From contig JBEICN010000020.1 of NCBI GenBank assembly GCA_040383945.1, positions 1-18,781 of the forward strand: a stretch of 18,781 bases of DNA, written 5' to 3'. Under the pieces are notes generated by a model, which was not told the DNA's origin, searched no databases, and was given only the letters and a program-made list of their open reading frames with translations. A program made the translations under genes and the position numbers. This document shows, piece after piece, positions 18,341 through 18,781 of this stretch. Origin of the DNA: CAIVSN01 sp040383945 (lineage in GTDB: Bacteria > Patescibacteriota > Gracilibacteria > BD1-5 > UBA2023). The number at the start of each line of letters is the position of its first letter. The stretch's first letter is position 1.

Positions 18341-18781
18341 ATGAATCCTGAAATACAACGAGATACATCAAAAACACCGACACAGGAGGATCTTTTTGGC
18401 GAAAACAATGCTCTTCTAGATGAGTGAGACCCGCCAATTTCGGAGAGTGTTTCATTTTCCAAATTTCAGAAACTGGCTGAGCATGTGAGAGCATCTTTGC
18501 ATGAAATGCTTTCAATTTCTCCCGAAGCACTTTCTCGCATGCCCTCCAGTCAAGCTGCGAGTAGTATTATTGAAGGAATGCTAGCTCGACTTACTGAACT
18601 AGAAAATCTCGTCACTCAAAAAGGCTCTTTTTCTGAATCATTGAGCAACATTCAAAAGCAGGTCATGAATGATATGGAAATCACTCCAGAAATGCAGGGG
18701 TATTTTATCATTCAAAAATCTTTGAAGCTACTCCAGGAGTATCTGCAAATGGACTATGCGGGCATTTGGTTAAAAAAGAAT
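18341..18781 (+). CDS. Hypothetical protein (partial; runs off right edge)
   Basis: The frame is open for 147 codons from ATG 18341 to the window edge, with one UGA as Gly at 18425 (LLDEGDPP). The first 35 residues are polar and probably disordered (MNPEIQRDTSKTPTQEDL...). From about residue 36 the sequence is rich in Leu, Glu, Gln and Ser and looks helical, for example SIIEGMLARLTELENLV, possibly a coiled coil. No signal peptide, membrane span or known domain is seen. It is divergent from the tesA operon and has its own promoter. The absence of stops and codon use like the neighbours support it, but the function is unknown. Confidence 0.75.

Noticed and set aside
18306..18530. Minus-strand frames over the start of the right-edge gene
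   Set aside because: The plus strand is open to the window edge with a promoter and protein-like composition, and the minus frames show no recognisable features.
1..18781. CRISPR array or insertion sequence with transposase
   Set aside because: No regularly spaced repeats and no DDE or IS200-type transposase motifs were seen. The repeats present are only in pairs.

Overview
The window comes from a bacterium that reads UGA as glycine (translation table 25), which points to the candidate-phylum lineages Gracilibacteria (BD1-5) or Absconditabacteria (SR1). With UGA as stop, nearly every gene breaks into pieces. With UGA as Gly, the pieces join in frame into eleven continuous genes carrying about 50 in-frame UGA codons, and all ten genes whose end is visible stop at UAA or UAG. 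Several of these UGA codons sit at glycines that are conserved in known families: the ISGSSS motif of an AAA ATPase, the LSxGE signature of an ABC ATPase, GWGxxGxCPGPA of the YeeE/YedE family, HPNAEGY of a GDSL esterase, and the NGDGFGD loop of an FG-GAP repeat. Few genes have a recognisable Shine-Dalgarno sequence, but several good sigma70-like promoters are visible.

Layout. (1) Positions 1-8355, minus strand: one giant exported protein of at least 2785 residues that runs off the left edge. It has a signal segment, a possible caspase/gingipain-like N-terminal fold, Ig-like stretches, FG-GAP/VCBS repeats and calcium-loop motifs, so it is probably a surface protein. (2) Positions 8356-9116: a divergent promoter pair, a tRNA-Lys(UUU), two terminators and, between the terminators, a tRNA-like block that repeats the 3' end of the tRNA. 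A short ORF follows that has a diverged relative near 10.9 kb. (3) Positions 9117-12325: two divergent AAA/DUF4143 ATPase genes, one with small partner genes. (4) Positions 12326-13211: a gene-poor spacer and a hypothetical gene. (5) Positions 13355-14190: the two halves of a YeeE/YedE-type sulfur-compound transporter in an overlapping gene pair. (6) Positions 14294-18174, minus strand: an operon tesA-ybbA-ybbP from one strong promoter, encoding a membrane-anchored GDSL esterase, an ABC ATPase and a 10-segment permease. (7) From 18341, a hypothetical gene running off the right edge.

Taken together, the region is concerned mostly with the cell envelope: a giant secreted protein, a lipid- or hydrophobe-handling esterase/ABC complex and a sulfur transporter. 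This would suit a small-genome, host-dependent or predatory epibiont, but that lifestyle is an inference. The least explained parts are the tRNA-like block after tRNA-Lys, the duplicated small TGKE...VFLP protein around the ATPase cassette, and the function of the giant protein.
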